Shown one piece after another: positions 20,691 to 31,294 of a DNA stretch of 64,000 nucleotides. Numbering within the stretch: the first letter of the stretch is position 1; every line of letters begins with the position of its first letter. The stretch is from the NCBI GenBank assembly GCA_024516035.1, contig CM044958.1, forward strand, positions 675,566 through 739,565. Direction: 5' to 3'. The position numbers and the translations under genes were made by a program. The DNA comes from Bactericera cockerelli (Eukaryota > Arthropoda > Insecta > Hemiptera > Triozidae). The notes under the pieces were generated by a model that ran no database searches, was not told where the DNA came from, and saw only the letters and a list, made by a program, of their open reading frames with translations.

Positions 20691-20891
20691 CTTTGAACTA
20701 TGCAATTCGCATTACGCACTCTAAAAAATTCGCGAAGTGCGGAGTTTTTTGGTTCCTGAAAGAATTTTTATTTAGGTACTCTGCAAATAAACCTAGCATT
20801 ACAATAGACTCCGCACAAGTTGTTTACATTTTTATTTGTTTTGATTTTTTCTGTTGTTGTGATTTGTTGAAAATCTCTGAAATTATAAGAA

Positions 20892-21095
20892 GCCCATTGA
20901 ATGCACTGATTCTCGTAGGGTCACCAGAGTTAAGCTATGTACAGCGTGGTTAGGACTTGGATGCTCGTCTTGACCCAGCACCTAAATGGGAAGTATTGTG
21001 TCACTTCTCGCCCAACAGCGGGGAGGCATACTACGGGATGGGCAGGCTGAAACACAGACTATAAGCGTCTACAGTAGCTCCTGTTTCGATGTGAA
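20892..21095 (+). mobile_element. Chimeric SINE: 5S head joined to the tRNA-family body
   Basis: A 5S-type head (CCATTGAATGCACTGATTCT, GGTTAGGACTTGGATG) runs directly into CAGCACCTAAATGGGAAGTA, TTCTCGCCCAACAGCGGGG and CGTCTACAGTAGCTCCTGTT. That body otherwise follows a tRNA head (compare 50424-50745). Confidence 0.65.
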
Positions 21096-21374
21096 TATAT
21101 AAAAAAAAAAATCCAAAATAAGATGAAAAATGTATTTAATCTTCTTGGTTGAATGAACTCATTTCATCAAACGATATGTTACACATACATCATTTTGAGG
21201 AAGAAGTTTTTTTAAACTTCCATAGAAGAGAAAATGAGAAACTCGAAGTGAAATATTTAGCATACTTAGGCAAATGAATCTAAATTTATTGACTCTTTCT
21301 CTGAGAGTGTATAAATAAAAGTAGATTCTATAGACTATATTATACAGGGTATGAATTTTTTTGTGACTTCTGAC

Positions 21375-21665
21375 CGTAGTCCATCTCGGATCCTATCCTC
21401 GGTCGGAGCAGACTTTTCACACAGAAAATTCTGTTTCCTCCGTATATGTGCCGCATTGTGACGCTGGCACTTCCAGCACTACCCACGGTGGGTGAGGTTA
21501 ATATGGATAGCTGGTACAATTTCCAGCGAATGGAGGGTAAAACCCCCGTCCTAATCTAGGACGTTAAATCAAATAGAATCGTTAGCGTTAGGAAATCCGT
21601 AAATGTGCCAAATCCAACCAACTCCAACCATGAGGCTGAGCAACGTCGACCCTGCTTAAGTGGTA
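21375..21665 (+). mobile_element. SINE with tRNA-like head and the 5S-SINE core
   Basis: Head like that at 24045 (CGGTCGGAGCAGACTTTTCA, AATTCTGTTTCCTCCGTA), then the shared core ACGGTGGGTGAGGTTAAT, TTCCAGCGAATGGAGGGTAA, AACCCCCGTCCTAATC. The end is CAACCAACTCCAACC. Confidence 0.65.
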
Positions 21666-21824
21666 TAAGACAGAGTAAAAGAAGATGAAAAAATATTTTT
21701 TTCAAACTTTTAATACCTGTAATCTTTTGAAATCCCTTTTTAATTCTATGAAAGGAATGTCTAATAATTTTATCACAAATCTAATTCACATTTTTGACAT
21801 AGTATATTGGTACATTGTTTCCGA

Positions 21825-21990
21825 CTGGTGTAGTGCATTAGGCTTACACGCACGGTGACCTGGGTTCGAATCAGACATGGAATTTTTCGGCAATACACTT
21901 TGGATTTTTGGAGTCCACTCATGCCTCGTGAGGAAAAATGACAACCTGTTTTGATGTTAGTAGCGACCAGTGACGGGATTATGGACAAAT
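21825..21990 (+). mobile_element. tRNA-headed SINE ('GTGAGTTAGCGCGC' family), diverged
   Basis: A degenerate head with B box GGTGACCTGGGTTCGAATC, then GGAGTCCACTCATGCCTCGT and GTAGCGACCAGTGACGGGAT, the body of the family at 47180-47460. Confidence 0.65.
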
Positions 21991-22389
21991 GATATAATAT
22001 ATGTACAAGAATAAAAAGAAAACAGAAAAAAGTCCTTTCATTCTGCGCTTTACGAACTTTAATTATGATAGGTAAAATAATACACAAAAAGAAATCTCAA
22101 ACGTAGAACTTTGAGTCCCAGGTAAGTAAAAATATTTTTTGTGAGACTAGTTTGACTAATTTTATTGTGACATTACACAAATAGATACAAATAGGTAGAC
22201 ACCTTTTTTTTTAGGTATATTTTTCATGGTTAGGAAATAAAATGTCTTTTTTATCAGTTCAAGTTTTAAGGACTAGATTGGATTAATGAAATTTGTCCCT
22301 GGGGACTTGATTTATATAAATAAATAAAATTGTTAGGAAATAAAATATCTGATAGTCGTCAGAGTCTCAAACTTAACCCTGTTTTGGGT

Positions 22390-23435
22390 GATTCCCTTTG
22401 TGAGTGAAGAGAGAGAGAGGGAGAGAAAGAGCGAGAGAGAGAGACAGAGAGTATTAAAGATAAATAAACAGTATGTGAGAGTAAAGGTGTTTGTGAGAAC
22501 AGCAGTACAGAGGGGAGAGAACAGTACAGGCGGAGATAAAGAGAAAGATAAGTGAGAAAGAAAGAAACAGAGAGAGATAAATGCAGGAATTTTCATAAAG
22601 AAAGAGAAAGAGAAAGAGACACAGGGGGGACTAGAAAAAGTAAGTTTAAGGAAAATGAGAAGATAAAAAGATAAATAAAGATAATGTGGAAGAGTGAATT
22701 AGATACAGTAGCGAGGGTGGAGGGAGAAAAAGAGAAAAGTAAAGAGATAAAGAGTAGATTGGTAGAGAGAGAAGTAGATGTGGAGAGAGAGATAAATGCA
22801 TAAGATTTAAAGTAAGATAAAGCGAAAGAAAAAGAAAGAGATATTGAAAATAAAACAGGGAAGAGCAGAAGAACTAAGTTTCAGAAAAATTAGAGGACAA
22901 AAAAGATAGATAAAGGGTGTTAGAGAGAGATTGAAATAGAGAGAGAGAGATAAATATATAAGATTATAAGTGAAGAAAGATGGAAAGAGAAAGAATGAGA
23001 GAGGGATTTAAAATAAAACAGGGAGGAGCAGAAGAAGTAAGTTTAAGAAAAATGAGACGATAAAAAAGATAGATAAAGATTAAATGGAAGAGTGAATTAG
23101 ATACAGAAGCGAGGGTGTATGGAAGAAAAGAGAAAATAAAAGAGATAAAGAAAAGAGGGGTAGAGAGAGAGATATAGATATATTATAGGGAGAGATAAAT
23201 GCATATAGATTATAAGTAAGAGAGAGAAAGATAGACATGGCGTGAGATATAGTGGTGCAAAAGAGATACCAGAAAATATTAGAGAGAAAGAAAAGAGGGC
23301 AGTGAAGGTAGAGAGGAAGAGAGTTTTAGTGAGCAAGAGAGGAGATAGAAATGAGAAAATGAGAAGGACAGGGAGGAAGAAAGAGAGAAAACAAGAGATG
23401 GAGGGAGAGATAGAGAGAGAACGAGAACTGCTTAA
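22390..23435 (+). repeat. Polypurine (GA-rich) low-complexity tract
   Basis: About 1 kb of GAGAGA/AAAGAGA-type sequence with interspersed GATAAAT. Longer partial repeats occur: GGAAGAGTGAATTAGATACA recurs at about 22688 and 23085, and a related AAGTAAGTTTAAG motif precedes both. Frames through it are simple-sequence artefacts. Confidence 0.9.
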
Positions 23436-23499
23436 ACTAATAAAAATGTTATCCCCAGTGAAAAGTGATGCTTATTTATTGTTTTTATTCCCAAAGCAA

Positions 23500-23595
23500 T
23501 ACTTCTCTCGCTCCCTCCCTTTCCCCCTTCCTTACTCTCTCTTTCTCTCTCTATCCCTCTCTCTAAATCTCTTTCTCTCTCACACACACAAAAAC
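23500..23595 (+). repeat. Polypyrimidine (CTCTCT) tract following the purine tract
   Basis: TCTCTCGCTCCCTCCCTTTC, CTCTCTTTCTCTCTCT, ending in CACACACACA. It lies about 60 bp after the purine-rich strand ends, so the purine-rich strand switches sides here. Confidence 0.85.
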
Positions 23596-23904
23596 ACGTC
23601 TCTTCCCAAGTGTGGGCGGCAGACAGAAGAGAAGAGAGAGAGAGAGTCAAGTATGGCAATTTACTAAATGTAAGTAGATACATGTTAACCCTTTGAAGAA
23701 GTACCAAAAATATTACAACAGACAAATAGGTCTCTTTTTTAGCGTTCAATTTTTTTTTTTTTTTCCACTGTACCAAAGGATTTCGAAGGCTGTACAGAGG
23801 GGCAATGCTGCATGTGTGGAAGGAACCATGCCTCTCGTTGAAGCATTCAACGAAAAAATTATTTTATAATAACATGTAGGTATTCAATAAATATTTTTTT
23901 GCCA

Positions 23905-24005
23905 GCGTCGATGGCATGTTGAATACACCGGTTCCCTTCAGAACACCGAAGTTAAGCGACATCCAGCGAGGTTAAGACTTGGATGGGTGACCATTCAAAT
24001 TCATA
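23905..24005 (+). mobile_element. 5S rRNA-headed SINE head, well preserved
   Basis: GCCAGCGTCGATGGCATGTT, CACCGAAGTTAAGCGACATC, CAGCGAGGTTAAGACTTGG and ATGGGTGACCATTC are in the order and spacing of the 5S rRNA 3' half, including the box C-like AGACTTGGATGGGTGACC. The core is missing after 24005. Confidence 0.7.
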
Positions 24006-24044
24006 AAAAAAAAGCGTTCTATTGATCTCATGTTGTATTGATCT

Positions 24045-24375
24045 CACACAGCCTCCGTGGCATAACTGGCCGTGGTCCAGAGATCCTCACTTCGATCCCC
24101 GGACGGAGAAGACTTTTCACACGGGAAATTCTGTTCCCTCCGTACACGTGAGGCTGGCTCTACCCAAACTGGGTGACGTTAATGTGTGTAGCTGGTACGA
24201 TTCCCAGCGAATGGAGAGTAAAACCCGCGTCCTAATCAGGACGTTAAATTACATAGAATCGTTGGTGTTAGGAAGGGCATCCAGATGTAAAAAAAAATGT
24301 GCCACAACCAACCAAACTGAACCTTGAGGTTGTACAATGCCGACCCCAAGACGGTTTTGGAAAAGGCAAAGTGCA
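24045..24375 (+). mobile_element. tRNA-headed SINE with the shared core
   Basis: tRNA-like head (CAGCCTCCGTGGCATAACTG, CACTTCGATCCCCGGACGG), AAGACTTTTCACACGGGAAA, then the core (ACTGGGTGACGTTAATGTG, CGAATGGAGAGTAAAACCC) and the end GTGCCACAACCAACCAAACT. The core equals that of the 5S-headed SINEs. Confidence 0.7.
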
Positions 24376-24480
24376 AGAAAAGAAGAGAAATTGATTAAAA
24401 AAAAAAGGTGATGATTGATCTCGAATAGTTATCGAAAAAATAATTGATCCATTTAATTCCAAAGTAGACCTATGACTGAC

Positions 24481-24640
24481 CAAAGCCGATGATACGTTGA
24501 ATACACTAGTTCTATTTCTATCAAGTTAAACAACGTCCAGCGAGGCTATGGCTTGAATGGTGACACTTCAAATTTGAATCCTAATGATGTTATTTAGAAG
24601 TTCTTTTGAATATCTGATTTGTGAGTTTCCAGCGGATGGA
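24481..24640 (+). mobile_element. 5S-headed SINE, degraded
   Basis: AGCCGATGATACGTTGAATA, CAAGTTAAACAACGTCCAGC, GAGGCTATGGCTTGAATGG, then a residual core (GTGAGTTTCCAGCGGATGG). Confidence 0.6.
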
Positions 24641-24738
24641 AACTTATATCATGCAAGACTCTCCCACACTCATTTCGACTTTAAAAAACCTACCAATGTT
24701 TAGTTTAGACCATCAATAAGTTTGATTACAATTGTTTG

Positions 24739-24870
24739 TGTCACTTCTCGCCCATCAGAGGGGAGGCATACTACGGGATTGATAGGCTAAAACACAGAAC
24801 ACAAGCGTCTACAGTAGCTCCTGTTTCATGGCTACAAGATAAAAACGGCTGTAAAACATTCATCTTTAAA
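24739..24870 (+). mobile_element. SINE body ('TCACTTCTCGCCCATCAGAG' family), 5'-truncated
   Basis: GTGTCACTTCTCGCCCATCA, GGGAGGCATACTACGGGATT, GCGTCTACAGTAGCTCCTGT, TTCATGGCTACAAG match 50604-50705. No head. Confidence 0.65.
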
Positions 24871-25304
24871 AAAAAAAAATACATTTTCAAAACAAAAAAA
24901 ACTCCACACTAATGCTAGCTGGCGGGGTAGAGCCTGCAAACACTTTGCACTTAGTATCACTGCTTTCTATTTTTAACATGAAAAGGGTTAACACATTTTA
25001 TAAACGCTCTTCTACCCAACCTTCTCGTGAAGCACACATGGCTGCTATTTTTCTTCCAGGCTTGTAACCATAATAATAATAATAATAATATCTTCCAGAC
25101 TTATTCTATTTCAAAACCCCAAGTGGGAAGATAAATAAAATGGTCTAAATTTAAAATGCAGAATACATGATATTATGATAATATTACTCATTGGCCCAAC
25201 GGTGTTTAAGCATATAAGCTTACAATGCAAAAAACAAGAATACTTCCGAATTCTAATATAAGAAGTTCATCGGAAGTAAAAATAAAATGTCACCTCGTCA
25301 TTTC

Positions 25305-25540
25305 CAGCTTAACCCAGGCTGGGTGAGGTTAATGTGGGTTAGTGAGTTTCAAGGAAGTGAGGAGTAAAACCCCCCTCTAATTATAATGAGAACTAGAAAT
25401 GCAACATGTAACGTTAGTATTCAGTGCCCAGGAGTTCTCTTGTTAAGTACGTGGGCGGTCTGGTAAACCAGATGTCGCGGGTTCGAAAACAACCTGGGGC
25501 ATGTTTCTGACCACATAAATATTTGGGTACCTATAAATAA
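25305..25540 (+). mobile_element. SINE core fragment and adjoining tRNA-like SINE head
   Basis: 25305-25400 carries the shared core (CCCAGGCTGGGTGAGGTTAA). About 45 bp later a tRNA-like head appears (GTGGGCGGTCTGGTAAACC, GTCGCGGGTTCGAAAAC) followed by TTTCTGACCACATAAAT. Two separate degraded insertions. Confidence 0.5.
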
Positions 25541-25544
25541 CTCC

Positions 25545-25808
25545 TTTGCTATGTCTCTTTCTCTCTCTGTGTCTGTCTCTTTCTGTATGTCTCTCTGTCC
25601 GTTTGTCTATCTATCTCTCTCTCACTATCTTTCCATCTCTTCCTCTCTCTCTTTCTATCTGTCTCTTTCTCTTCCTCTTTCTCTCCCTCTCTCTCTCCGT
25701 CTTTCTCCCAATAAGTTAAACTTTAGCTTAGGAGGTAATAAAAATGGAGGTATATTCAATTTATTGATGTAAATAAAGTTAATACATTCAATTCAATACA
25801 ATTCTCTC

Positions 25809-25843
<35 letters not shown>

Positions 25844-26480
25844 TCCCCAACTCTTTCTCCCAGTAAGTCAACTTCACCTTAGAAGGTAATAAGCATGTAT
25901 CTTCAATTTATTGATGTATACGTAAATAAAGTTCATACATTCAATTCTCTCTCTCTCCCACTCTCTATGTCTTTGTCTCTCTCTACGTGTACAAAGACGA
26001 CATGCCTCACTAATAACCCCGCCCCCTCCTCAACATCTCATATTATGCAATATGTAACTCACTCCCAATGCATTGTGATGACTTCATCAGGTTCTGGATG
26101 CATTGGGTTTCCAGAAATCCTTTCATCTGCTAACAAGTTTTGCATAATTTTCCAATTTTGTCTATCATGTCTTACTCTCTCTCTCTTTCTACCTCTATTT
26201 CTCTCTCCTCTCTCTCTCTCTCTCTCATTCTCTTTCTATCTTTCTATCTATATCTCTCATTATATCTCTCTCTTTCTCACTCTATCTTTCTATTTATATC
26301 TCTCAATATATATATATATCTCTCTCTCTCTCTATCACTCTCTCAATCTCTTTCTCTCTCACACATTCTATATCTCTCTTTCTCACTCTCAATCTCTCTA
26401 TGACTCTCTCAATCTCTTTCTCTGTCTCTCTCATTCTATCTCTCTCTTTCTTTCTTCTTCTTTCTCTCTCCCAATTTCTC
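25545..26480 (+). repeat. Polypyrimidine (TCTCTC-rich) low-complexity tracts
   Basis: Tracts at about 25545-25707, 25803-25862, 25946-25990 and 26168-26480 of CT/CTTT/TATCTC units. Between the first three, 25708-25800 and 25863-25945 are near-copies of one another (AAGTTAAACTTTAGCTTAGG versus AAGTCAACTTCACCTTAGAA, both ending TTCAATTTATTGATGTA), so the block grew by local duplication. Frames here are artefacts. Confidence 0.85.
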
Positions 26481-26589
26481 CTTATCTCTTCCATGATCAC
26501 CTTTTCAATATTCTTATTTCATTAGACTCAAACATGAACTTCATTATCAGAACTAAATATTTTGCTTCTAGCTCAATCCTGAGTGTGTG

Positions 26590-27635
26590 ATGGTGTATTA
26601 GCAATCTACCAAAGGTAGACAGCCGCTATTGTATGTATTTTAAATAAATTATCAATTTCTTTCCCTCTCTCATAATAATCGGAGTCTTATTAGGAATTGG
26701 TGATAGAAAATAATTTGAACATTAACCTCGCCGGGTGGTAGCCTTCCACTAAAGAGTGTTATTATTTTTATTATAATTTTTTTTTGTTATTACTTATTAC
26801 AAATTGCGTTATTTTCTATTGTTAAAATATAAATTACAAAGATCCTTTTCTAAGTATTACAATCAACATCTACCTTTGCATAGATTTATCCGCAGTAAAA
26901 CATAGGAAAAGTTAAAGTGAGATTTTTTCGTAGGGAAATTTTAAGAGGGGCGCAGAATTACTAAGAGCCTCCTTTACTATTGAATTATTAAAATAATAAT
27001 AATAATAATAATAATAATAATCTTCCGCGCTGGTTATCCCGCTACTGAATATTGTATTTTATGTTTAGCACATTGCATAGTTCACAGATTTTGGGCTCTC
27101 ATGGGGAGAGTCTGATTTTATTTTATGTTTAGCACATTGCATAGTTCATAGATATTGGGCTATCATGTGGAAAATAAAGCTGGTAGGTAAATAATATTCC
27201 AGTGGTGAAGCAATTGCCAAGATTGCTTGAGGCATTCCTCTTGAACATTTGGAGAAATATCTTTCCCCGAATTTTCTAAAAAAAAAAAAAAAACATTTAT
27301 CTGATATTAAAAAAAAAAATGATGACATCTGTGGGAACAGAAGTCCTATTATTTATTATGAAATTAAAAAAAAAACAAAATACATATAAGATTTTACGTA
27401 TTAAATTCTCATGCAACTTGCCCGTCTTGATAAGATTAACTGGAGATTTTATCCTTTTTTTTCAGGTATCAACGTATCATATTGATATCAAGGCATAACT
27501 ACAGCGGCCTGATATCGAAATCCAAAATTTGTCAAAAACAGCCCACCCTAATCTACAACCTACAATGTCTACCTACGAAGTAAAGTTATCATAATTATTT
27601 GTGTCAATCACTATCGTGATATCACAACTACTCAA
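26590..27635. other. Intergenic stretch: SINE scraps, microsatellite and a ~60-bp duplication
   Basis: 26725-26780 is a fragment of the CCACCAGGCGAGG SINE family. 26940-27050 is a GTGGGTAGCGCAG-family fragment interrupted by (AAT)n at about 26990-27021. 27058-27110 and 27117-27170 are tandem near-copies (TTTAGCACATTGCATAGTTC). No gene seen. Confidence 0.5.
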
Positions 27636-27639
27636 ACTC

Positions 27640-27735
27640 ACTTTACTCAAACTCACTCTTCGCTGAACTTGAGACTTGAACCATCGACCTCCAGGTTACA
27701 AGTCCGTTGCCTTATCGATCAAGCTACTGAGATAT
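27640..27735 (-). mobile_element. tRNA-headed SINE head, minus strand
   Basis: Reversed TCAGTAGCTTGATCGATAAG and ACCTGGAGGTCGATGGTTCA, A- and B-box parts of the family at 19597. Confidence 0.6.
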
Positions 27736-27805
27736 TCCTACTAAGTATGCTTATTTGTTTAACTAATCAAACCCAAATTTTCCAAATTCCAACCCTCAAA
27801 GCTAG

Positions 27806-27960
27806 CCAGCGTAGATGGCCCGTTGAATACACCATGTTCTCGTTAGATCACTGAAGTAAAGCAACGTTCAGGGCAGTGAAGATATGGTTTGGTGATCCTT
27901 CTGATTTCAATTTCTTCAATGGTTATCATGGCAATCCACGTTCTTTTTTGCGTTCATAAT
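27806..27960 (+). mobile_element. 5S-headed SINE, partial
   Basis: CCAGCGTAGATGGCCCGTTG, CACTGAAGTAAAGCAACGTT and GTGAAGATATGGTTTGGTGA form a diverged 5S-like head. The core is degraded. Confidence 0.55.
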
Positions 27961-28034
27961 ATTGTTATTATTTTTTTTTTTTTATCTTAAATTGACCGAA
28001 TAAACGGAAACCTATTCCCACAATAATCGTAATA

Positions 28035-28252
28035 ATAATAATACTCTTTAGTGGAAGGCAATCACCAGGCGAGGTTAATGCTCAAAGTATTTTCTGCCAC
28101 CGAACCCTCAGAGTCTTATTATTATGTAGTCACAAACTCAAATTAATGAGGAAAAATTCATACACTGGGTGGGATTCGAACCAACGGATCCCTATGCTAC
28201 TTGGATTACCAGACTAGCGCCTTAACCACTTGACTACCAGTGCACGGTATAC
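28035..28252 (-). mobile_element. tRNA-headed SINE ('CCACCAGGCGAGG' family), complete, minus strand
   Basis: Minus strand begins CGTGCACTGGTAGTCAAGTG, GTTAAGGCGCTAGTCTGGTA (A-box side) and CCGTTGGTTCGAATCCCACC (B box). It continues to AATTTGAGTTTGTGACTAC and ends in CTTCCACTAAAGAGTATTAT plus (ATT)n. Confidence 0.7.
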
Positions 28253-28375
28253 TCGTAGTGTCACATTCTTGAACAAGTAGACTCCTTGATAAGTTATCTT
28301 ACTTTTTGTTAGAGTGTCTCAGAAAGAAATGTGAAAAATGACAGTATCAATTAAAATATAATAATAATAATAATA

Positions 28376-28420
28376 TGGCCCGGTAAACGGGTGTATATTT
28401 ACGGACTAGTCCTTGATAAG
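28376..28420 (-). mobile_element. LINE 3' terminus, minus strand
   Basis: Reversed CCGTAAATATACACCCGTT, matching the 3' ends at 3179 and 62140. A small hairpin GGCCCGGTAAACGGG sits at the very end. Confidence 0.45.
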
Positions 28421-28840
28421 AATCACAAACATTTTAACAATAAAATTTTAAACAGAAAAAAAAAAAGAAATTTGAAGTATTACAGGTAGCTTAAGACAAA
28501 GGAAAAATATAACACTACAGATTTACTACAATATCACACATAATTAGTACTCAGTTGCCTAAATTACTAAACAAAATATATGGTAGCAACAACGTGATAA
28601 AATTAAATGTCAATTGAAAAAAATAACCATGTCAAAATAGTATGTCAAATTATATATTTACGTTGTCACAACTATGTATACTTATAATTATTCATATTTA
28701 GGTTATTGACAGACAGCTGATGGAGGATACCTGTTTTACGAAATTCAAAATTACGTTTCAAAAAAAACTAATTTGCACTTGAGTTTTGTACAAAGAGATA
28801 CAAAATTGATAGTTTCGTATGCATTGTGTTATTCTTTCAC
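28420..28840. other. Unassigned AT-rich intergenic stretch
   Basis: May contain 3'UTR of the minus-strand LINE remnant at 28376. No gene or known repeat otherwise. Confidence 0.35.
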
Positions 28841-28844
28841 AACT

Positions 28845-29070
28845 GTGGTGAGACTAGTAGGTAGCTTAGCATTATAAAACACGAAATCTCATAAATTTCC
28901 ACTCTCCTTATTCCTTCTCGTAATATCGATACAAATAGCTACTCATTATTCCTCACGAGGTGTGAGTGGACCCCGGACATGCAAGAGAAAATATCTGCAC
29001 TGCTCGGGATCGAACCAAGGTCACCATGCTTCAAGCCAGCACGCTACTCCACTCTACCACGATGACTACT
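28845..29070 (-). mobile_element. tRNA-headed SINE ('GTGAGTTAGCGCGC' family), minus strand
   Basis: CCTCACGAGGTGTGAGTGGA, CTCGGGATCGAACCAAGGTC (reversed B box) and CTACTCCACTCTACCACGAT (reversed A box). The tail GTAGGTAGCTTAGCATTAT is at the left. Confidence 0.65.
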
Positions 29071-29089
29071 CACTATACATACATAATAT

Positions 29090-29335
29090 CACTCACTACA
29101 TATCTACTCATTTTTCCTCATGAGTGGATCCAGGACATCCAAGTGATTCAAGTACATACGAGCTTGTTTGACATCCAGCACCTAAATCGGAAACATTGTG
29201 TCCCATCAGAGGGGAGACATGCTACGGGATGGGCAATGGGCACCCCAACACTGACCAGAAGAGTCTACAGTAGCTCCTGTTTCATGGCTTTGAAAAAAAG
29301 ACTGTAAAACAACACTTATCTTTAAATAAAAAAAA
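29090..29335 (+). mobile_element. SINE body fragment ('CACCTAAATGGGAAGTATTG' family) after a SINE scrap
   Basis: 29105-29160 repeats CATTTTTCCTCATGAGTGGA of the neighbouring SINE. 29165-29335 holds CCAGCACCTAAATCGGAAAC, CCCATCAGAGGGGAGACATG and GTCTACAGTAGCTCCTGTTT. Confidence 0.6.
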
Positions 29336-29511
29336 ATGATACTAGTACCTGAAAAGTAGAAAATATGTATCTGTGCCTTTGAAGATAGAACCCAGGGTGA
29401 CTACTTTTGGTTTAGAATTGTTTTCGTTACGTAAAAATACCAAATATTAATTTCTCTTTAGCCTATTTAATTTCTATATTTTATTTTGTTCACATTCTAT
29501 GCAGGTAAAGT

Positions 29512-29594
29512 CACACAAAGTGTTTGGCTTTGGCAATCCAGAGAGAACACTTGCTGCGTTACCTCTCTGGATTGCCAGAGACAATCTTTGTGTG
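29512..29594 (+). ncRNA. Candidate hairpin RNA (pre-miRNA-like) or tiny palindromic MITE
   Basis: Outer stem CACACAAAG (29512-29520) pairs with CTTTGTGTG (29586-29594). The inner 15-bp perfect stem is TGGCAATCCAGAGAG (29531-29545) with CTCTCTGGATTGCCA (29563-29577). Loop is 17 nt and there is an asymmetric internal loop between the stems. Size and shape fit a microRNA precursor, but I do not recognise the mature sequence. A short palindromic repeat is an equally good explanation. Confidence 0.3.
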
Positions 29595-29714
29595 AGAAAA
29601 GTACTCGCTCTCATTAACTCATTTCTCCGGTCACGCGGGCTAAAATATCGCCAACTTTGAAAAAAAAAACTTGATTTCTCTTAGTTTTACAAATAGGGCC
29701 TAGGATTTTTGAGG

Positions 29715-29790
29715 TGGGGGGGGGGGGGGGGGGTTAGCGGCGCTTTCAACTGCATGGTCATATTGGTCATATCACGGGATAGGTACTCTG
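29715..29790 (-). mobile_element. Poly-G run and SINE tail fragment
   Basis: A run of about 19 G precedes TTAGCGGCGCTTTCAACTGC and ATGGTCATATTGG. The latter is the reversed GCAGTTGAAAGCGACGTTAA tail of the 5S/core SINEs. The same G-rich junction occurs at 62552-62600. Confidence 0.5.
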
Positions 29791-29899
29791 AAAATGTACG
29801 TATAAAAAATACATTGGTATGTACTTGATTAAAAAAAAAAAATGCAGACATGTCGAAACAGAACTACAAAATTATACGAGTACAATAGAGTACTTGAAA

Positions 29900-30171
29900 A
29901 TTTTAATCATTTATTTATTTTATTTAATATTTTTTTTTTTTAATATTTCAAGTACTCTACTGATTTTATGCATTATAAATTAATAATAGCTCTCGTATAA
30001 AGGGTGCTTGACATTATTTTATAAAATAATCTTATCTGAGTCTCCCATTGACAAAAAAAAATACTACTGTTAATAATAAAGCGTGAAATAATCGATTGGG
30101 AAATCGATAGGGAAAATGATTTCAGTCGAATATTTTCAATTCAGTACCTTTTGAACCAGACAGTAAGCAAC
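29900..30171 (+). promoter_or_regulatory. Upstream region of copy B gene, possible promoter
   Basis: No TATA box at a fitting position. TTTCAGTCGAA (30120) and CAATTCAGTACC (30138) contain TCAGT initiator-like motifs 30-50 nt before the ATG at 30172. Two ATCGAT motifs about 10 bp apart (30092-30110) recall DRE-type promoter elements of insects. Position alone supports this; the same initiator stretch opens copy A at base 1. Confidence 0.3.
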
Positions 30172-31245
30172 ATGAATTTTCTACTGTCACTTCTAGGAGC
30201 ACTGTGTCTTGCTCGGACTGCCGTGTGGGCAGTTGAAATAGACCCGAGTGCCGAAATTCAGCAGAGAATCAGCAATGTTCTTGAGGTAAGAGAAATGGAG
30301 TATAATCAAATTTATTTTTTTGTGTTATTTTATCATAATTTTAGTGGGTAGCGCAGAATTATAGGACTTTTCTTTTTTAATTTCCTTATCCTATAGAAAG
30401 GAAATTTTCGACGGTCAGTTTTCAGTGCCAAAACAAGCTTTAGGGTCCCCAGCGCCTAAATCCAAAGTTTCAGTCATTTGTCCGTGTGTTGGTCTGTCTG
30501 TAAACAAGTTATCTCAAGAACGGTAAGAGCTTGAGACTTGAAATTTGGTATGTAGACCTCATCTTATTGCACATCTAGACTATAAGACAAAGCTAATACC
30601 TACCAAATTTCAGCTTCCTAGGACTTACGGTTTGGGCTGTAGAGCGATGATCAGTCAGTCAGTCAGTGACTTTGACATTTATATATTAAGATAAAAAATT
30701 AATAATAATAAAGAGGTTTTTATTATATCCGAGTACACTATATCCAGGTATCACTGTATCATTATTTTATAACATTTAAAACGATTATCATCTTAATACA
30801 TAAATGTCAAAGTCACTGACTGACTGAATGATCATCGCTCTACAGCCGAAACCGTAATACCTAGCGAGCTGAAATTTTGACACAACATTCCTTGCATACT
30901 GAATACGTGCTATAAGATTTTGCAAAAGTCCAAACCGTTCCATAGATAAAGTCCTAAAAGTGCCTAAAACCATCGTGGCGAAGCACGGGTTAACTGCTAG
31001 TCGCACAATAAACTATACACTTTCAGGCCCGAGCTATCGGCGGCAGCGGCGACGCATCCGACGCCCAGCGGCTGCCGCAGTTCCGAGAGTTCGTGGCCGA
31101 GTTTGGCCGCAACTACGGCAGCGACTGGGAGTTGCGGCACAGGTTTGCGGCGTTCAAGAAGAGCATGGACGCACTCGACTACTATGCGGCGCAGGAGAGG
31201 GGCAGCGCCGAGTATGGGATGACGGAGTTCATGGACTACACAGGT

Positions 31246-31294
<49 letters not shown>

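Noticed and set aside
23242..23667. 141-codon open frame on the plus strand
   Set aside because: Lies wholly in GA-rich and CT-rich simple sequence; composition RER/KER and LSLS repeats only.
25895..26590. 231-codon open frame rich in Leu/Ser/Tyr
   Set aside because: Product of TCTC simple repeats; no domain and no conserved start.
1..30120. Tandem duplication as a pure assembly artefact (haplotypes placed in series)
   Set aside because: Not excluded, but the copies differ in array length, an exon frameshift, a 12-nt LINE deletion and completely in sequence after 13197, which fits a real duplication at least as well.
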